Shown: positions 1 to 11,681, counted from the first letter of the stretch. The stretch is 64,000 nt of DNA from Phymatolithon calcareum (GCA_977006965.1 OZ345372.1:372001-436000); one strand, 5' to 3'. The notes: generated from the sequence alone by a model not told the origin. Program-made: numbers and translations.

Positions 1-457
1 TGCACCAGACCCTCTGCTTGTACAGTACTGTACTGGTTCTTTGGTAGATTCCCTGGAGACCCTAGTCTGGTTGCGAAATGCTACGGAGTAAATGGCATTG
101 ATTACCCACATACGCAGTATCCGCATGGTACTGCTTGAGCCCAAATGGACCAAACGAGAGCGTAAGAAAACTGACTACTGTAGCGGACGAGCCACTGGTC
201 TAGGCCTGCCTCACGTCCCGACCCGCAGGACTGACCCAAAACAACTCTGAATGACCCCCGCAAGCGAGGTCCATGTCCTGAGCTGTCAATAGCGATCAGG
301 CTCACCTTCACTGTGTTTTTCCATTTTTCCACTTTTTCAAGTTTTCAAGTTTTCAGGGCCAATACTGTAGAACAGTCACACACACACAGAGACATGCCTG
401 AGGAGTTAAAACGACGATTGAACTTGTTCTTCCTGATACCCCCAATGGGTTTAACAA
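1..457. other. intergenic, no gene recognised
   Basis: No supportable coding region. A short (CA)n run lies near 380-391. A TACAGTACTGTA palindrome at about 21-32 belongs to a motif that recurs through the window. Confidence 0.5.
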
Positions 458-800
458 TTAGGAAGTTAATCGGATGGGAAATTCGTCGGTCAATATTCGC
501 AAACGGCTGCATAAACCGGAGAGTATCTGGGCAGCCTCATTGAGCTTTGAGATGACGTCATCCCAAGTGCTGCCGGTGGCATGGAAGCTGGTGTCGTCTG
601 CGAAACTAAATTGAACAAGGTCGTCAAGACGTACATCCAAGTCCAATATGTATAAGTTCCAAAGATTTGGCGACAACGAGCTCCCTTGGGGTAGCCCGCA
701 TCCAAGCACACGCGACCGACCGACCATGTTGATGTGTCGCCCCCGGGCTCGGCGATCCGTCAAGTACGAATATGTCGCAATCTTGTGATTGTTTTGTTAG
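458..800 (-). pseudogene. non-LTR retrotransposon reverse transcriptase fragment
   Basis: A 101-codon open stretch carries two core reverse-transcriptase motifs in the right order: YLTDRRAR followed by GCGLPQGSSLSP (the G-PQGS-LSP block) and then FSFADDTSFH (the catalytic F/Y-ADD block). This order and spacing are typical of jockey/L1-type non-LTR elements (RVT_1 family). The upstream palm motifs, the endonuclease and the 3' thumb region are missing. The open frame breaks at about 800 on one side and 458 on the other, so this is a dead fragment. No poly(A) tail or target duplication was found. Confidence 0.8.
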
Positions 801-2334
801 AAGACTGTTTTTGCACTTTCACTGAAGCACCTTCTAATGGGGAATTTAGTAGAGTTCCATGACAAAAAGATTTTCGTCTTGAGGAGAGTCTCTCTACAAT
901 TTACGTGAAAAGACTACTTTGCGGTGTGATCTGCGCATGCAATCAATAAGCAAGAAGTGTTTCAACAGTGGAACTGTGATCAAGTACTACGAAAGGAAAC
1001 TCATGCAATCCAGTTGCATGTTTCAATACCGATTGCTGAAGTGGCTACACTAATTTAGGTACCCTAACTACGAACTAGTCGTGCGCAGCTTTGCATGGTC
1101 AAAAGACAATTTTTGAAAATATTAAGGAGAGAGGGAGAACCTTATTTGTTGCCTACGAGGGCCTAATCCAGGATGAGGAGGTCTAATGTTTTGGAGTGCG
1201 ACGCGAAGCCATGAGCTAGAAAAAGGTAAAACGGAGCAGTTGATGAGGGGGGCATAATAGGTATTAATACATGACCGTAGTATTATTTTTGCGAGTTGCC
1301 CCCTTTTGCCCCCTTGGCATTGTGAATACTTGCAATAAAAATCTGATGTGTGGGGGGCATTTCATTTTATTGGATCACCAGAAATTTCAGTCGCTCCATT
1401 TGTAGCCGTTTGCGCTGTGTCCGAAGCTCCGTGCAAGTGTCAGCGCTTACTAAATGTTCCGATTGCCAGTTGTACTAATTTATCGTTACATTTTGCCAGC
1501 TCTAGACGTGTAGGCACTGGTACTGACAATCAAGCAAAACCGGTGCCATGACGAAGCCCTGTCACGCCTGCCCCCCTACAAAATTATATTTTGGGGGGCT
1601 CCGGACTGTTTAACCCACCATTGGCACGCACATACGCGCGCCTAACAGGAGCGTATCATACGATTATAGTATGACAATTTTTTTTAGTGAGCTGTGAGTG
1701 GTCAATGTGATTACTGCTGGTCGGAACGCAGACTTCCCATGTCACGGAGAGAAATTTCGTTGTGACAGAGCACGGTATCGCCACTTGTAGTAAGTTCATT
1801 TGAGAGATTGAATGAAATTTGGGATTTCCTCTGAAATATTTTATCAACCAAAGTAGTTGCAACAAAATACACTTCGGCTTCAGACTAAAACACGTGCTTA
1901 AAGCAAAACTAAACTCAATGCGGCTGTCAAAAGGCATATCTCTATTACATGTAAATCTGTGGAGGAGAGGAGGGTCATCATGACGAACATGATGTTCTTT
2001 GACGAGGGTACCATCATTTCCGTTCGTGAAACTAAAAACTCTGCGCCACATGAGGCACGGCGCAGTGCCATCGGCACGTCCCAGATGCACGTACCTTGAT
2101 ATAACGACGTGCTCCGACGGCACCAGGGCCGAGCCACCGATGGCACGTGTGTCCCGTGCCATCGGAACCCCCAAAAGTTCCCAGATGAATGCTACAACAC
2201 GCTCGGTTTCCGCCACCAATTGGACTTTGGTTCCTTTGCTGTGGTTTCTGTGGTGGAGAACACTGCTAACATGCAGGAAAAAAGGCTACAATTCGCTTGG
2301 ATTCCGTCACCTCGCTCTAAGTTCGTGTCGCCAC
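801..2334. other. intergenic, no gene recognised
   Basis: Several open frames exist here but none has a recognisable domain and they overlap each other on both strands. A small palindrome with a C6/G6 stem lies near 1568-1598. I see no element boundaries. Confidence 0.4.
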
Positions 2335-2412
2335 TCTCCCGCCTTGCCCTGCTCGATTCCTAGGCTACACTCTCGCTCCTGCTCTCTGAGTGCGCTCGTG
2401 TGCTCGCCGTGT
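2335..2412 (+). repeat. left arm of an inverted repeat flanking the kinase-like gene
   Basis: The stretch starting TTGCCCTGCTC and ending near TCTGAGTGCGCTCG matches, in reverse orientation, a block at about 4236-4335 with clear but imperfect identity. A TATAAAG sequence follows at about 2411. Just after it lies a 38-codon open frame (2465-2581, three cysteines) for which I have no assignment. The block on the other side sits directly upstream of the kinase-like gene start, so this may be a duplicated promoter in opposite orientation. Confidence 0.5.
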
Positions 2413-3022
2413 ATAAAGAATACCAACTGTCTCGCAGGGTTGAGCCAGAGATTTCGCTTTGGCAATGTGCAAGTTCAAACGTGGAACAAAGGATGATGGC
2501 TCCCGGTATACTTACAAAAGTGAAGATTGTGGGAAGACAAGCTGCAAGTATTCGGACAACTATGTGCCGCCGTCGTCGTAATCCAACACTGAGGTCACTG
2601 GAGGCGAATGGGTGCCGGCCGCTCGGCACCTGATAGCGTTTTCGCTTGTGCGTATAGTAGATGAGAATGGCTTCGAGGGAAGCTTTTCGGGCTGATTCCA
2701 AAACTTCATCACTTTAGAAGTGCAGGTCAAATAATTGAAAGCTGTTCATGGGGAAGCTAGAGTACGTCATGCTTAGATTTATTTCGTAGTTTCAACTGGG
2801 GTAAATACACAACGGTTCGCTTATGTCCAGGGATTCACCGTGTGCAGCAGTCCGCTCTCATGAGTTTGCTATTCTGTCACTGTATTGCCGCACAGGCGTT
2901 CGCGTTTTGTTTGCAAATTGCAGGTATAGGAAGCATAGCACTGAGTTGTTGCCTCATATTGCCCTTGCCGTTTGTGTGATAGTATTTACAAGAGAGATGC
3001 AACATGCGTTCGCCGTCTCTGG

Positions 3023-4066
3023 CTAAGCTTTTTGGATAGGTAGGTTGTCAATGTAATCACTAATGTCGGATAGGACCTCTAGATCACGCCTCTTCATGGC
3101 TTCGAATGCCTTCTCCTCGAAGCGTTCACATCCTTTACAGCTGCCCTCGCCAAAATCAATCAGTATTGCTCTGCCGCTTTCGGCATCAACCATGACATTC
3201 CATATCGACCCGTCGCTCCACGCAATGCCAGAGTCATGAAGAAAAGAAATTGCATCTGATATCTGCCTTTTCCAGGCCGATTTTTGTTCCAGACTAGCTT
3301 TTCGCACACGCGAAAGCTGTCTTCCGATTATGAAGGGAATGATGAATTTGTCAATGCATCCCTGACCTGCATCGACTACCCCTAGTAGCGGGGAAATTAC
3401 GCTCGGATGATGCGAAGCCTTCATCAATATCTCAATTTCCGCCTGCATGCTGTCTCGAGGAGCAACTTTCACGATTACCATTACATCGTCCAGTTTAGCC
3501 TTGAACACATTGTGACTTATCTCCTCCAGAAACTCGATGTCTTCCATTTGGAATACTCGGATATTACTTGGACATGGGTTCCTGATAGGCTCGCGAGCTG
3601 GGTACAAACAAGGTTCAGTGTGAACTGCACGCAACAGTTTTCCATCTCCATTAGTTACAAGCTGGATCTTCACGGTACTCTTCTCCTTAAAGCGATCCTC
3701 TAAAGTCGGCCTCTTTGTCGTCTTGCCATCGCGTGAAATTGAGTCGTCAGCTACAACAGGCCAGAAAAGATCTAGGCACTTCACAATTGCATTCTCGGTG
3801 CAGACTTTGTCTTTGAAACAATCAGCGACTTCGTTCAAACGAGTGTTCTCTTCACAACATTCTAGATGTTCGCTACGGTCCAGCAGCAGATGGTAACGGA
3901 TCCCGTAGTAATCAAACACAAAATGGAGTCGGCATACTCCTTCAATGCATTGTACCAGACTTCTTAACGGGATTAGATATTCGATGTCCAATAGTTCTGC
4001 AACATTACCTCCGATGACGCTTCCAGTCTCCCCCGATATGTACGTCTGCTCTTCGGTCTCGATCAT
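3023..4066 (-). CDS. protein kinase-like fold protein, divergent
   Basis: A 347-residue protein with a kinase-like domain in its C-terminal half. Visible elements are a beta3-type lysine (IVKVAP), a possible helix-C glutamate (AEIEIL), a catalytic-loop equivalent GIAWSDGSIWN (about residue 283) that keeps the Asp and the Asn five residues on but replaces the His-Arg with Trp-Ser, and LIDFGEG (about residue 305) as the DFG metal-binding motif. The N-terminal 180 residues resemble nothing I recognise. The layout recalls the divergent single-domain kinases often amplified in fungi and algae, so substrate and role cannot be told. It is flanked by an inverted repeat and by transposons, so it could be transposon cargo or a rapidly duplicated accessory gene. 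The frame is intact and starts at an ATG. Confidence 0.65.
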   Translation of the reverse strand: MIETEEQTYISGETGSVIGGNVAELLDIEYLIPLRSLVQCIEGVCRLHFVFDYYGIRYHLLLDRSEHLECCEENTRLNEVADCFKDKVCTENAIVKCLDLFWPVVADDSISRDGKTTKRPTLEDRFKEKSTVKIQLVTNGDGKLLRAVHTEPCLYPAREPIRNPCPSNIRVFQMEDIEFLEEISHNVFKAKLDDVMVIVKVAPRDSMQAEIEILMKASHHPSVISPLLGVVDAGQGCIDKFIIPFIIGRQLSRVRKASLEQKSAWKRQISDAISFLHDSGIAWSDGSIWNVMVDAESGRAILIDFGEGSCKGCERFEEKAFEAMKRRDLEVLSDISDYIDNLPIQKA

Positions 4067-4235
4067 ATCGCTTGATTGACAGAAGATTTGGTAGAGGTGA
4101 AAACCCGCTACTTATGGAGCGAGAGTGACCGAATGAAGTGGATAACACCACAACACTGGAAGTGGGTACAGGGGGATCGTACAATGAGGTACGCTGGCAC
4201 ACTTTCAGTGTAGGATGACGGCCGGAGATAAACAG

Positions 4236-4335
4236 GATTGGGACACGTGATGCACAGCAGGCGAGCGAGTGCACTCAGAGAGCTGGAGGGAGAATGGGGC
4301 CGAGGATTGGAGCAGGGCAAGGTGGGAAGAGACTG
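4236..4335 (-). repeat. right arm of the inverted repeat, upstream of the kinase-like gene
   Basis: Read on the minus strand this block matches the one at 2335-2412 (shared TTGCCCTGCTC and CTCTCTGAGTGC words). It lies 170-270 bases upstream of the kinase-like start codon, so it may be promoter sequence. Confidence 0.5.
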
Positions 4336-6428
4336 CGTCGACAGCGACAAAGTTGATGGGAGTGTTGGTGGGAATGTTGGCTGGAAACCAAGGGTATGAT
4401 AGCGTGTGAACTGTGACAGGTGTCAATCTACAAAATCAAGTACACACAGTAAAGGTGACAAGTGTATTTGCATAAAACTGTCGAAGACACGTGTGACACG
4501 ATCCAGCTAACACGTGGCGATTACACTTTAGAAAAAGGTATGTATGATACACAGTATCATATTGGCCGATTTCACGAACAATGTGCAAAGCGATTTTCCA
4601 AAGGAATAGATTTTAATCCAAAAGCTTTTTTAGCCCTCTCGTAACTGAATAAATTGAGTTTTATCGGGACACTGTAAAATAATTTTAGAGAAAGTTACTT
4701 ATATGCCCTAGTGTCTATGTGCCGGGAAGTTTTCCTCAATTGAGAACATATTTTTCCTCAATTGAGGACGGAAAAACATTTAATTTTTGGAAACGGAAGC
4801 TACTCACTGTGAGGCCCGTCAAAAGCGTCAAGCTCGTGAATGTCTTCAACGTGCTTCGTGAAACAGTTCCTACCGGTAGAAGCGCTACAAATATATAGTG
4901 TGGCACTTTCACGAGTATTAGAGTATGAGCACAAGAGGGTTGTCGTCTTGAATTTGCGAACTCTGCACTTGTTTTGAACAGCACAAGTAGTCACCACGAC
5001 ATCTCCAGTCCTCCTTTTCTTTTTCTTGGGAGTTAAGTAGGTTCAAACACTGCTCCCGATTGCAAATATACGTTGTTTAGCGACTAATCGTGGACGATTA
5101 ATGTGCATGGCACATGTGTTATCGACGAGATGATCGAACAGACTTGACAATACCTTCGCTGCGTCATGTGCTGCTGACCCTCTGCACGGACACCTGAGAA
5201 TAAAAGTCATCTAACAATCACGCAAATTGCCAGAAGAGTTTGATGAATCCTATGAACTATAGTCGCACTTGTTGAAGATGCAGGATTATCGCACTTCTGC
5301 CACTCGCCGAGTGCTGTATCTCTTAACCGTTTTCCGATTAGTGACCTCCGTTCCCATACCAACGGGATATGGACTCACGGAAGCATCTCAGGTCCGACGG
5401 AGGCACAGTGCGCTTTCTGAGGTCAGATATGGCATCGACAGAATCTTGACCGAGCGACCAGCGGTGCTGCGCAGACTACATGTTCTACTTGGTTGCGCAG
5501 TGAATGATATTCACTGGAAGTGTTCGGCGAGCGGCATACCAGTCTTTGAAGAAGGAGAGTTGAGATACTTAATTGGCCTTGTTGCCCTCTAAAAATTGCT
5601 CTCGGCGCTGAGCTCAGCTCTTGTCATGAGGGCAATTATTCCGAAAAAACTCAATCAGCTCTGTCAATGTAGTCTCTTGTTGTCCAATTATTCTCAGCTT
5701 AGCGAACGGCAGAGCAGAAAAATTTCCCATGTGAACTTGGAGAAACATCTTCATGACGCAATCTTACTTCGCATGAATACCAATACCATAATTTTCTGAT
5801 AAGATGTCTCTGGTAAGAGCGTAAAGTCTCCAGAACTGAGAGGAAACTTAGACCCTATTCGGTCCTGAAGCTTGGCGCTCGTACCATGGTTCCCAAAAAG
5901 CGACAATATTCGGCTCACGGTCAGGCACGACGACATCAAGCTCGTTTTGTGATGTTTGGTCCCCTTCAAGACGTAAGAGAGAGATCCCAGAAGAGGGCGT
6001 TTAGAGATTGTGAAGGTTTTATCGATGCTTTTGTGTCTATTTGATGAGCTTCTGATTGTGACTGTGGACGATAAACTGGCGTTTCGCGATGAAGATGGGC
6101 GAGGATGAGTACTGTAAGCAGTCCTGGGTGATACTGCGCTTTGCCGGTGTTGGCTCGGTTCAAGGCTGGTGAGCTTCTGCAATGCCATCTTCAGTGTCCC
6201 CTATCTTGACGTTGAACAAGTTGACTGTCTTAAAGTTAGTCTTCTTCTGCGAACGCCAAACTATGACACATTTTACGCAAAGTGATTTGCTCGCGCGACC
6301 ATTCAGTTTTCCTCCAGTACCTCCTGAACGATACCACACACCCTTTTTTACTTGGAAAAGGCTCCATATTGTCTGCAGCATTCTACGAGACTTGTCACCG
6401 ATGCTTCCTTTGTGTGTATGGATGTACC

Positions 6429-8664
6429 CAAGCATTGGGAGCAACATGTTGCACTTTATTGGAGAGACAAGAAGGAAAGCAATACATCTAGCAAAGTATT
6501 CTAGTTTGTGCAATAGGTACTGCAATACAAATCAATAGGAGTGAAAGGAGTGTCTCACATATCTAGCAGATTTTGTTGTTCCGCATCTTCATCCATTCGT
6601 TCAGAGATACGGGCACTGCGTGCATTGCTCATAGCGCTAACAACCGTATGTAAATTCCAATACCTTCTATTGACCTTCAAGAACAAGAGAGACTCAAACA
6701 GTAGCGGGGTAATTCGGTGCCTGTTATCGGCAAGAATACCTCCTGCAAGAGAGAACAACCTCTCAATTTCGGCTGACGACCCAAGAATAAATCTTAAGTT
6801 CATGTACGACTGAACAGGGTTCTGACGGTGTCGCTTGCGTGTCTTAAATATTTCGGACAACGATAATGCGGATTCTTCTTCCCCATCACCTTCACTTCCG
6901 TTAATACCGGAATCCAATTTTAGATGTTCGCATGCTGCCCGTTCTTCATCCGACATTGATTCAGTTTCGTTTCGCTGAATTTTGACGACTGCAGACTCAA
7001 AAACAGAGTTCAGGTAATGCACCGAATGTAGCTTGGTATGCTCATCGCGAAGTGTGCAGCCATACAAACGAGACTCAGGATTATTCGTCTGCGCCGTTAC
7101 GGTCTCGTTGAGTGTGTCAAGAAGAAATCGGCAATTCTCCAACGTGATACCTCTTTCTTGTAGCTTCTTCGTTACGAAGTTAATCTCGTTCAGTTGATGT
7201 GCTAACTTTCCGCACTGCTTTCGAAAACGATTCGTACGTGATATAGTCAAATCAAGTCCGTCCGTGTCAGCAACTTCTTGTAGTTCATCACGAATCGAAA
7301 TGAAACGGTTCAGCATTGCGGACAGGCCTGACCAACGTGTAGCGGAAGGCAAGATAGGTGACAAACTCGTTAGTCGATAGAGCATTGCGCGGTTCTTGAT
7401 ACTGCTTTTGCATTCACGCATCGTTGTACGCACATCTTCTAATGTCCTCTTGAGAACGGGAGATGATACCATCGCATTGACGTCGAGATCGAGTTTGTGA
7501 TTCAAACACCCAACGTGGGGGATGTCCATTTTTCTTGCAATGCTCTTGTTAAGCGCACAGCTGTCGGCAATCTGAAATACTGACCTCTCGTGGAAATTCA
7601 CATGATAGTAGTGAAAAATGTGCTCAAGTTGCCGAATTTGCGTGGTTGCGTCGAACGATATTGCGTGCGCAGATTCTATTTCACCATCGTCGTCTCGTTT
7701 AGCGATTGGAGAAAGAGACAGCAGTGGCTTCGAGAGCTCTTCGAACTCAACAATGCGTCCATCCACCGTACGATTGAACTTTCGCATAAAAACAGCATAG
7801 ATGGCGACGTAGTGCGAACCATTTTTGGTCCAGCCATCATGCATGATGGCACCACGCGTTCCTTTCAACTCCTTCCTTATGGACATTTCAACGAGTTCAA
7901 CCAACTTGAATATTGTTTCACGCAGCGCTTTGATCGAAATCAATGCTTCAGAACCACCAAACGCACGGACTTCGAATTCTCAACGTACGAAACAGGCAAA
8001 GACAGCGAGATGATGATGTCCAAGTAGTTGTACATTGCCTTTTCGCGAGCGGTTGATGACAAAGTAGCATCAAAGTAAGACGAAATACTTCGGGAACCAT
8101 CGTGAGTAGTCTTATCAGCCAACACAGCGTGATACATAGCAACCAGCTGTTCCTCGTCGCCGCCAGCAACACATGTCAACAAGTGCGAATACGGGGCGCT
8201 CCAACCGCATCCCCTCGGAAACGATATCATTGGCGTGCCATTCTTGCAGTTATTCAACCTCGGGCACTCGAACACGAAGCACGATACATTTGCACGATCA
8301 GGTCGATTTGGTTTGCGCGACGCAATGCTTTTGACTGTATCTTCCTTTCTTTGCATGAGCGCTTTCACAACGAACTGCTGCGTAGGTTTGCGAGCCATGA
8401 CCTTGAGAGTAGACGTGCGACTTGTGATGTTGAATAAACCATGTCGAAGCGACAGTGTCGTCGGCGTCGGTTGAATGACATTGCAGCACGGAGTATTCCT
8501 CAAAACACTTTACGTATAATACCCAAATATACAAACTTTTCGATCTTCCTTCCAACCTGTTGCTACTCCAATATGTACTGCAACAGATTATGACAGCTCA
8601 ATAGTAGTGCAGTACCAATACGTTGCAGTATATTGCATTACCAACATGTTACTCCCAATGCCTG
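6429..8664 (-). mobile_element. hAT element 1, nested in piggyBac-like element B
   Basis: Ends are CAAGCATTGGGAG (6429) and, on the other strand, CAGGCATTGGGAG (ending 8664). The inverted repeats continue for about 23 bases with few mismatches (next shared word AACATGTTG). The 8-bp duplication GATGTACC is exact at 6421-6428 and 8665-8672. An 8-bp duplication and CARG-type ends are hallmarks of the hAT superfamily. Removing the element plus one copy of the duplication rejoins the piggyBac-like sequence, which matches element A across the join. Confidence 0.93.
6555..8398 (-). pseudogene. hAT transposase with one frameshift
   Basis: The protein starts at an ATG at 8398 (MARKPTQQF) and runs as two overlapping frames, 8398-7940 and 7943-6555. 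The first frame has a Cys/His-containing N-terminal region that may be a BED-type finger (VSCFVFECPRLNNC). The second has the hAT catalytic region and ends with the dimerisation domain (LRFILGSSAEIERLFSLAGGIL, then FESLLFLKVNRRYW). The true frame continues through VRAFGGSEALISIKAL, so a one-base change near 7978 between VEN and FEV breaks it. Otherwise the roughly 610 residues look complete. The second copy at 26.3-30.0 kb confirms the alignment. Confidence 0.88.
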
Positions 8665-8939
8665 GATGTACCGACCACGCGGGGCCGGACTTTTTCTCGT
8701 GGCATAGCAGGTCTGGTACTTCTGGGTGATCACTATATTTTCGTTGTTAGCGCCATACGAAGACATTTTATGGTTGTAGTTGCGGTACTCCTCATCCACT
8801 ACACAAGTTCGGCTTTTCAGTAATGGCGCAGATGATCCGTTCTGCGTTCGATTTACTAACTTTTCCGAGCTTTTGAATCCATCCTCATTTGAGGACTGGG
8901 TCCTCAATTGAGGACGTTCGGCACATAGACACTAGCGTT

Positions 8940-9517
8940 CTATATGACCACTGTAGTGGTCAATTAGATTTTAGGGGCGAGTTTATGACACGGTTACGTA
9001 GCTCTACAGTTCCTGGGATATCGACAATCCTTAAGCTTGTTATCACTGCTTGTTATACGAACTACAAACGTGAAGCCTGATTTCATGCAGGACCAGTACC
9101 GAAGCACGCAATGAAAAACACACTAGTCGAAGAATGATTAAATGGCATTTCGAAGATTTCGACTGATTTTGTGGCGCTTTTGTAGCTGAAGCGTATCATT
9201 TCATGTAGATTGTATTTGCTTGAGGTCTAGAAGCTCCCACACAAGAGATCAATGGTGAGATCAATGGTGAGCTCAATGCCAGCCAAGTATGATGGATGCT
9301 TCGTGCAGAGCAGTGGAATACAATAGAAAAGCAGTAAAATAATAAAGTACTGTAACGTCCGCGTTGGCTGTGCGTCATTAAGTGCGTGCGCAAAGGCACA
9401 CTAGAGGGCACCCCGTTGTCTGCGCGGGCTCGTTTATTCGGAAACGTGTGCCCGTGGAGACGGTGAGTGTCTCCACTATTGTGTTGTGTTTTTTTGTGTG
9501 TTGGAGTGTTGGGTGTG
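8940..9517. other. intergenic, no gene recognised
   Basis: No supportable gene. A short direct repeat of GATCAATGGTGA lies near 9247-9270, and a small hairpin GAGACGGTGAGTGTCTC lies near 9457. Confidence 0.4.
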
Positions 9518-9519
9518 TA

Positions 9520-10787
9520 CAGTCAACCCTCGATAACTGGATCATCTTTAAGCGTATATCCTCAGTTTTCAGAATATTGCGTGCGTCCACGAATACCGTT
9601 TACGCCAAAAGTTATCGAAATTTTAAGATATTCAGAATACTCACTTAGTAGAATATCCTGACGGCGGAGGCACGGCGCCTACCTTAAATTTTATAAAAAT
9701 TTTGAGTAAGTGGCACGGAGCATATTCTACGCGTGTGCACTTATGTCCACAAGGCTGAATGCCATCACATCGAGAAATGAAGTGAGCGCAGATCATCCAT
9801 CCGCGGACTGTGCTTTGTAAGCCCTCCATCTCTATGGCGGCCCGACATCTGTAAGAGTTCTCGAATGTGTGAGCATCTTATTACCAACCACGTCTACAGG
9901 GACTGTTGGCACTGCGCCAGCCCGCAGCCATCCATATCGGCAGCAATCCCAATCCCGACAGTGCCGTCGAACATGATCTTAACTACCACATAATCTGCGT
10001 ATGGGGATTTCTGCGAAGACATCAGCGACCCAGCTCTTTACAACTGCACGTGCGCCTCTGCAGCCGTCTGAAGTCATGACAAACCCAATCTAGTCAGTGC
10101 CGTCCCATACGCAACTACAACTGTGAGGATTTCTACAGTTCCTTCGCCAGCATATTCTTTGTCACCCGGGTTTTCAGCGTCAGGAAGTATATCAGTATCA
10201 ATCGCCGCATTCAGCATGTCAATATCAGCTACATCCCGCCGCACTTGGCCCGCGCAACCCCCGCTGTATCGCTGTTATCCGCGAAGCCTCCATCTACGTT
10301 CGTGACTTTTCGGGTCGATCTGTCGCCATCTGCGAAAAGCGCTCCAGGCCTTTCCGGCTTATCTTTGTACCATCCGGTGGGACTATCTCCCCTACATGCA
10401 CTGCGTAAAGCCTGTTGCTGTCAACGGCGTCTATACAGTATTCCCAACTCTGACCGCGGTTTTGGGACTTCTGTGAGTGTGTCCAAAAGTGCGATACCAA
10501 CTGACTGCTCGTCAGATTCTCCAACCTTACCCGCTGCAAGCTTTTGCCGCAGTTGGTTCAGAGCAGGCGCAACATTTACGCAGGCATCCACTGATACATC
10601 GGTGTCACCCAGATCTTCCAGTGATGCTGCAGTTCCGAGCGATTTCTTTCATAGAATCTGATAGTCTGTGGAAACTGAGGTACACGTGTAGTTTCTGCGA
10701 TATGATATAAATTCACTCCTAGAATATTCTCGATATCTGGATTTCTGACCCCCCGACAGGAGCTATCCAGTTATCGAGGGTTGACTG
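9520..10787. mobile_element. pogo/Tc1-mariner-type non-autonomous element
   Basis: The ends are perfect inverted repeats of 23 bases beginning CAGTCAACCCTCGATAACTG, flanked by TA on both sides (9518-9519 and 10788-10789). A CAGT start, a TA target and this type of end are usual for Tc1/mariner elements of the pogo/Tigger group. Open frames inside are short and on both strands. A minus-strand frame with no stops (about 10640-10425, including ALNQLRQKL) might be a transposase remnant, but no catalytic motif is visible. The identical ends suggest fairly recent movement by a transposase encoded elsewhere. Confidence 0.8.
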
Positions 10788-11325
10788 TATTCTCCTTCTC
10801 TGAATATGCTATGTGAGCTTCGAGAGCTATTTCTACTAAAATCTCCCGAAGGTGCTCAACGATGATTGGCTATCGAGCAGTGAAAAGATCTCTCTGAGGT
10901 GCGCATGATAATGCAAACGCAAAGGCATTACACCACCCTGCCTTGAGGGAACGACAGGATGTTTGGCGTTTCCAACAGCGCGTCCGCGCGCGAAGAAGAC
11001 GTTCACGCGGCATGATCAAGGTGGAACGTCGAGAGTCCGATATGATACAGGGATTAGGACAGGTGTCCGTCGGGTCGAATTATTTGCGTATGAAAAAAAT
11101 CGAGGAAATTCGCTAAATGCCCACCAAAAGTGGTGAACGTACGCTGAACATCCAACCAAGGCAAAACTATTACTCATCCGTTACGTGGAGCGCTGACAAT
11201 TGCGTTTTTTGGATGGAAAAAAGGGACGTGGCTGCTACTTCCCCTTGATCCAACTTTTGTGCACATCCTCGAGTTTATCTGACGAGCTGAACGCACATCG
11301 CTCCCGCACTACTCACACTGAAACC

Positions 11326-11670
11326 ATGAACATGAAGAAGCTCGTGCTACAGGTGAGCGACTTCTTTGGATCAAGCTTCGACGATGTTGTTAACCTCGTG
11401 ATCTCCCATAACGCGTCAATAGGGAAGGCACACTTCGTGGAGAAGCGCGACAAGCAGCGTCTGACACTCATCTGTAGCCCGTGCACAGCTTGCACCTTCT
11501 GCGTGAACGTCAGCGCGCTGCCGAGCGCCGGGGGTGTCAGGATCACCAAGTCAATCGGACACAGCTGTGTTGGAGGCCCGTCAAGGGAGCGCCAGTTGAA
11601 GACTGAGCTACTTGGGCTTAGCAACACGAGGGCAGCACCACGCGTGTTGCAGTTACTGGTGACCAGCTAG
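11326..11670 (+). pseudogene. MULE transposase, N-terminal domain fragment
   Basis: From an ATG at 11326 a 114-residue frame has the pattern of the MuDR N-terminal zinc-binding domain: a block FDDVVNLVISHNASIGKAHF, then LICSPCTACTFCVNVSA and ITKSIGHSCVGG. The C-x2-C-x2-C spacing and final H-x-C are the likely metal ligands. The frame then runs straight into sequence that belongs near the C-terminus of such transposases, so the catalytic DDE part is deleted. Confidence 0.65.
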
Positions 11671-11681
11671 TACAGGAAGAT

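Larger units (their letters stand above)
4800..8907 (-). pseudogene. piggyBac-like transposase remnant of element B
   Basis: Coding remnants run on the minus strand from about 8907 to 8673, resume at about 6420 after the hAT insertion, continue through 6188-5751, and end with a Cys-rich C-terminal block at 4997-4800 that includes STGRNCFTKHVE. The matching block in element A reads STGRNCFAKHVQ. The Cys-x2-Cys pairs fit the zinc-binding C-terminal domain of piggyBac transposases. Reading frame changes and stops between the pieces show that it is dead. The catalytic Asp triad was not found intact. Confidence 0.7.
4712..8931 (-). mobile_element. piggyBac-like element B, interrupted by a hAT element
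   Basis: Terminal inverted repeats TGTCTATGTGCCG (4712) and CGGCACATAGACA (ending 8931) are flanked on both sides by CTAG (4708-4711 and 8932-8935). Just inside both ends are palindromes of the type TCCTCAATTGAGGA. The protein remnants align piece by piece with those of element A at 16.7-18.6 kb, including a Cys-rich C-terminal domain. A hAT element sits inside at 6429-8664. Without it the element is about 2 kb, too short for a complete piggyBac transposase, so it was probably already defective. Confidence 0.8.

Noticed and set aside
102-332. Minus-strand open frame of 76 codons next to the reverse-transcriptase fragment
   Set aside because: No reverse-transcriptase, RNase H or gag feature; composition does not continue the element.
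5269-5592. Plus-strand frame of 107 codons
   Set aside because: It is the antisense of the piggyBac-like element B; the matching plus-strand frame occurs in element A at 17349.
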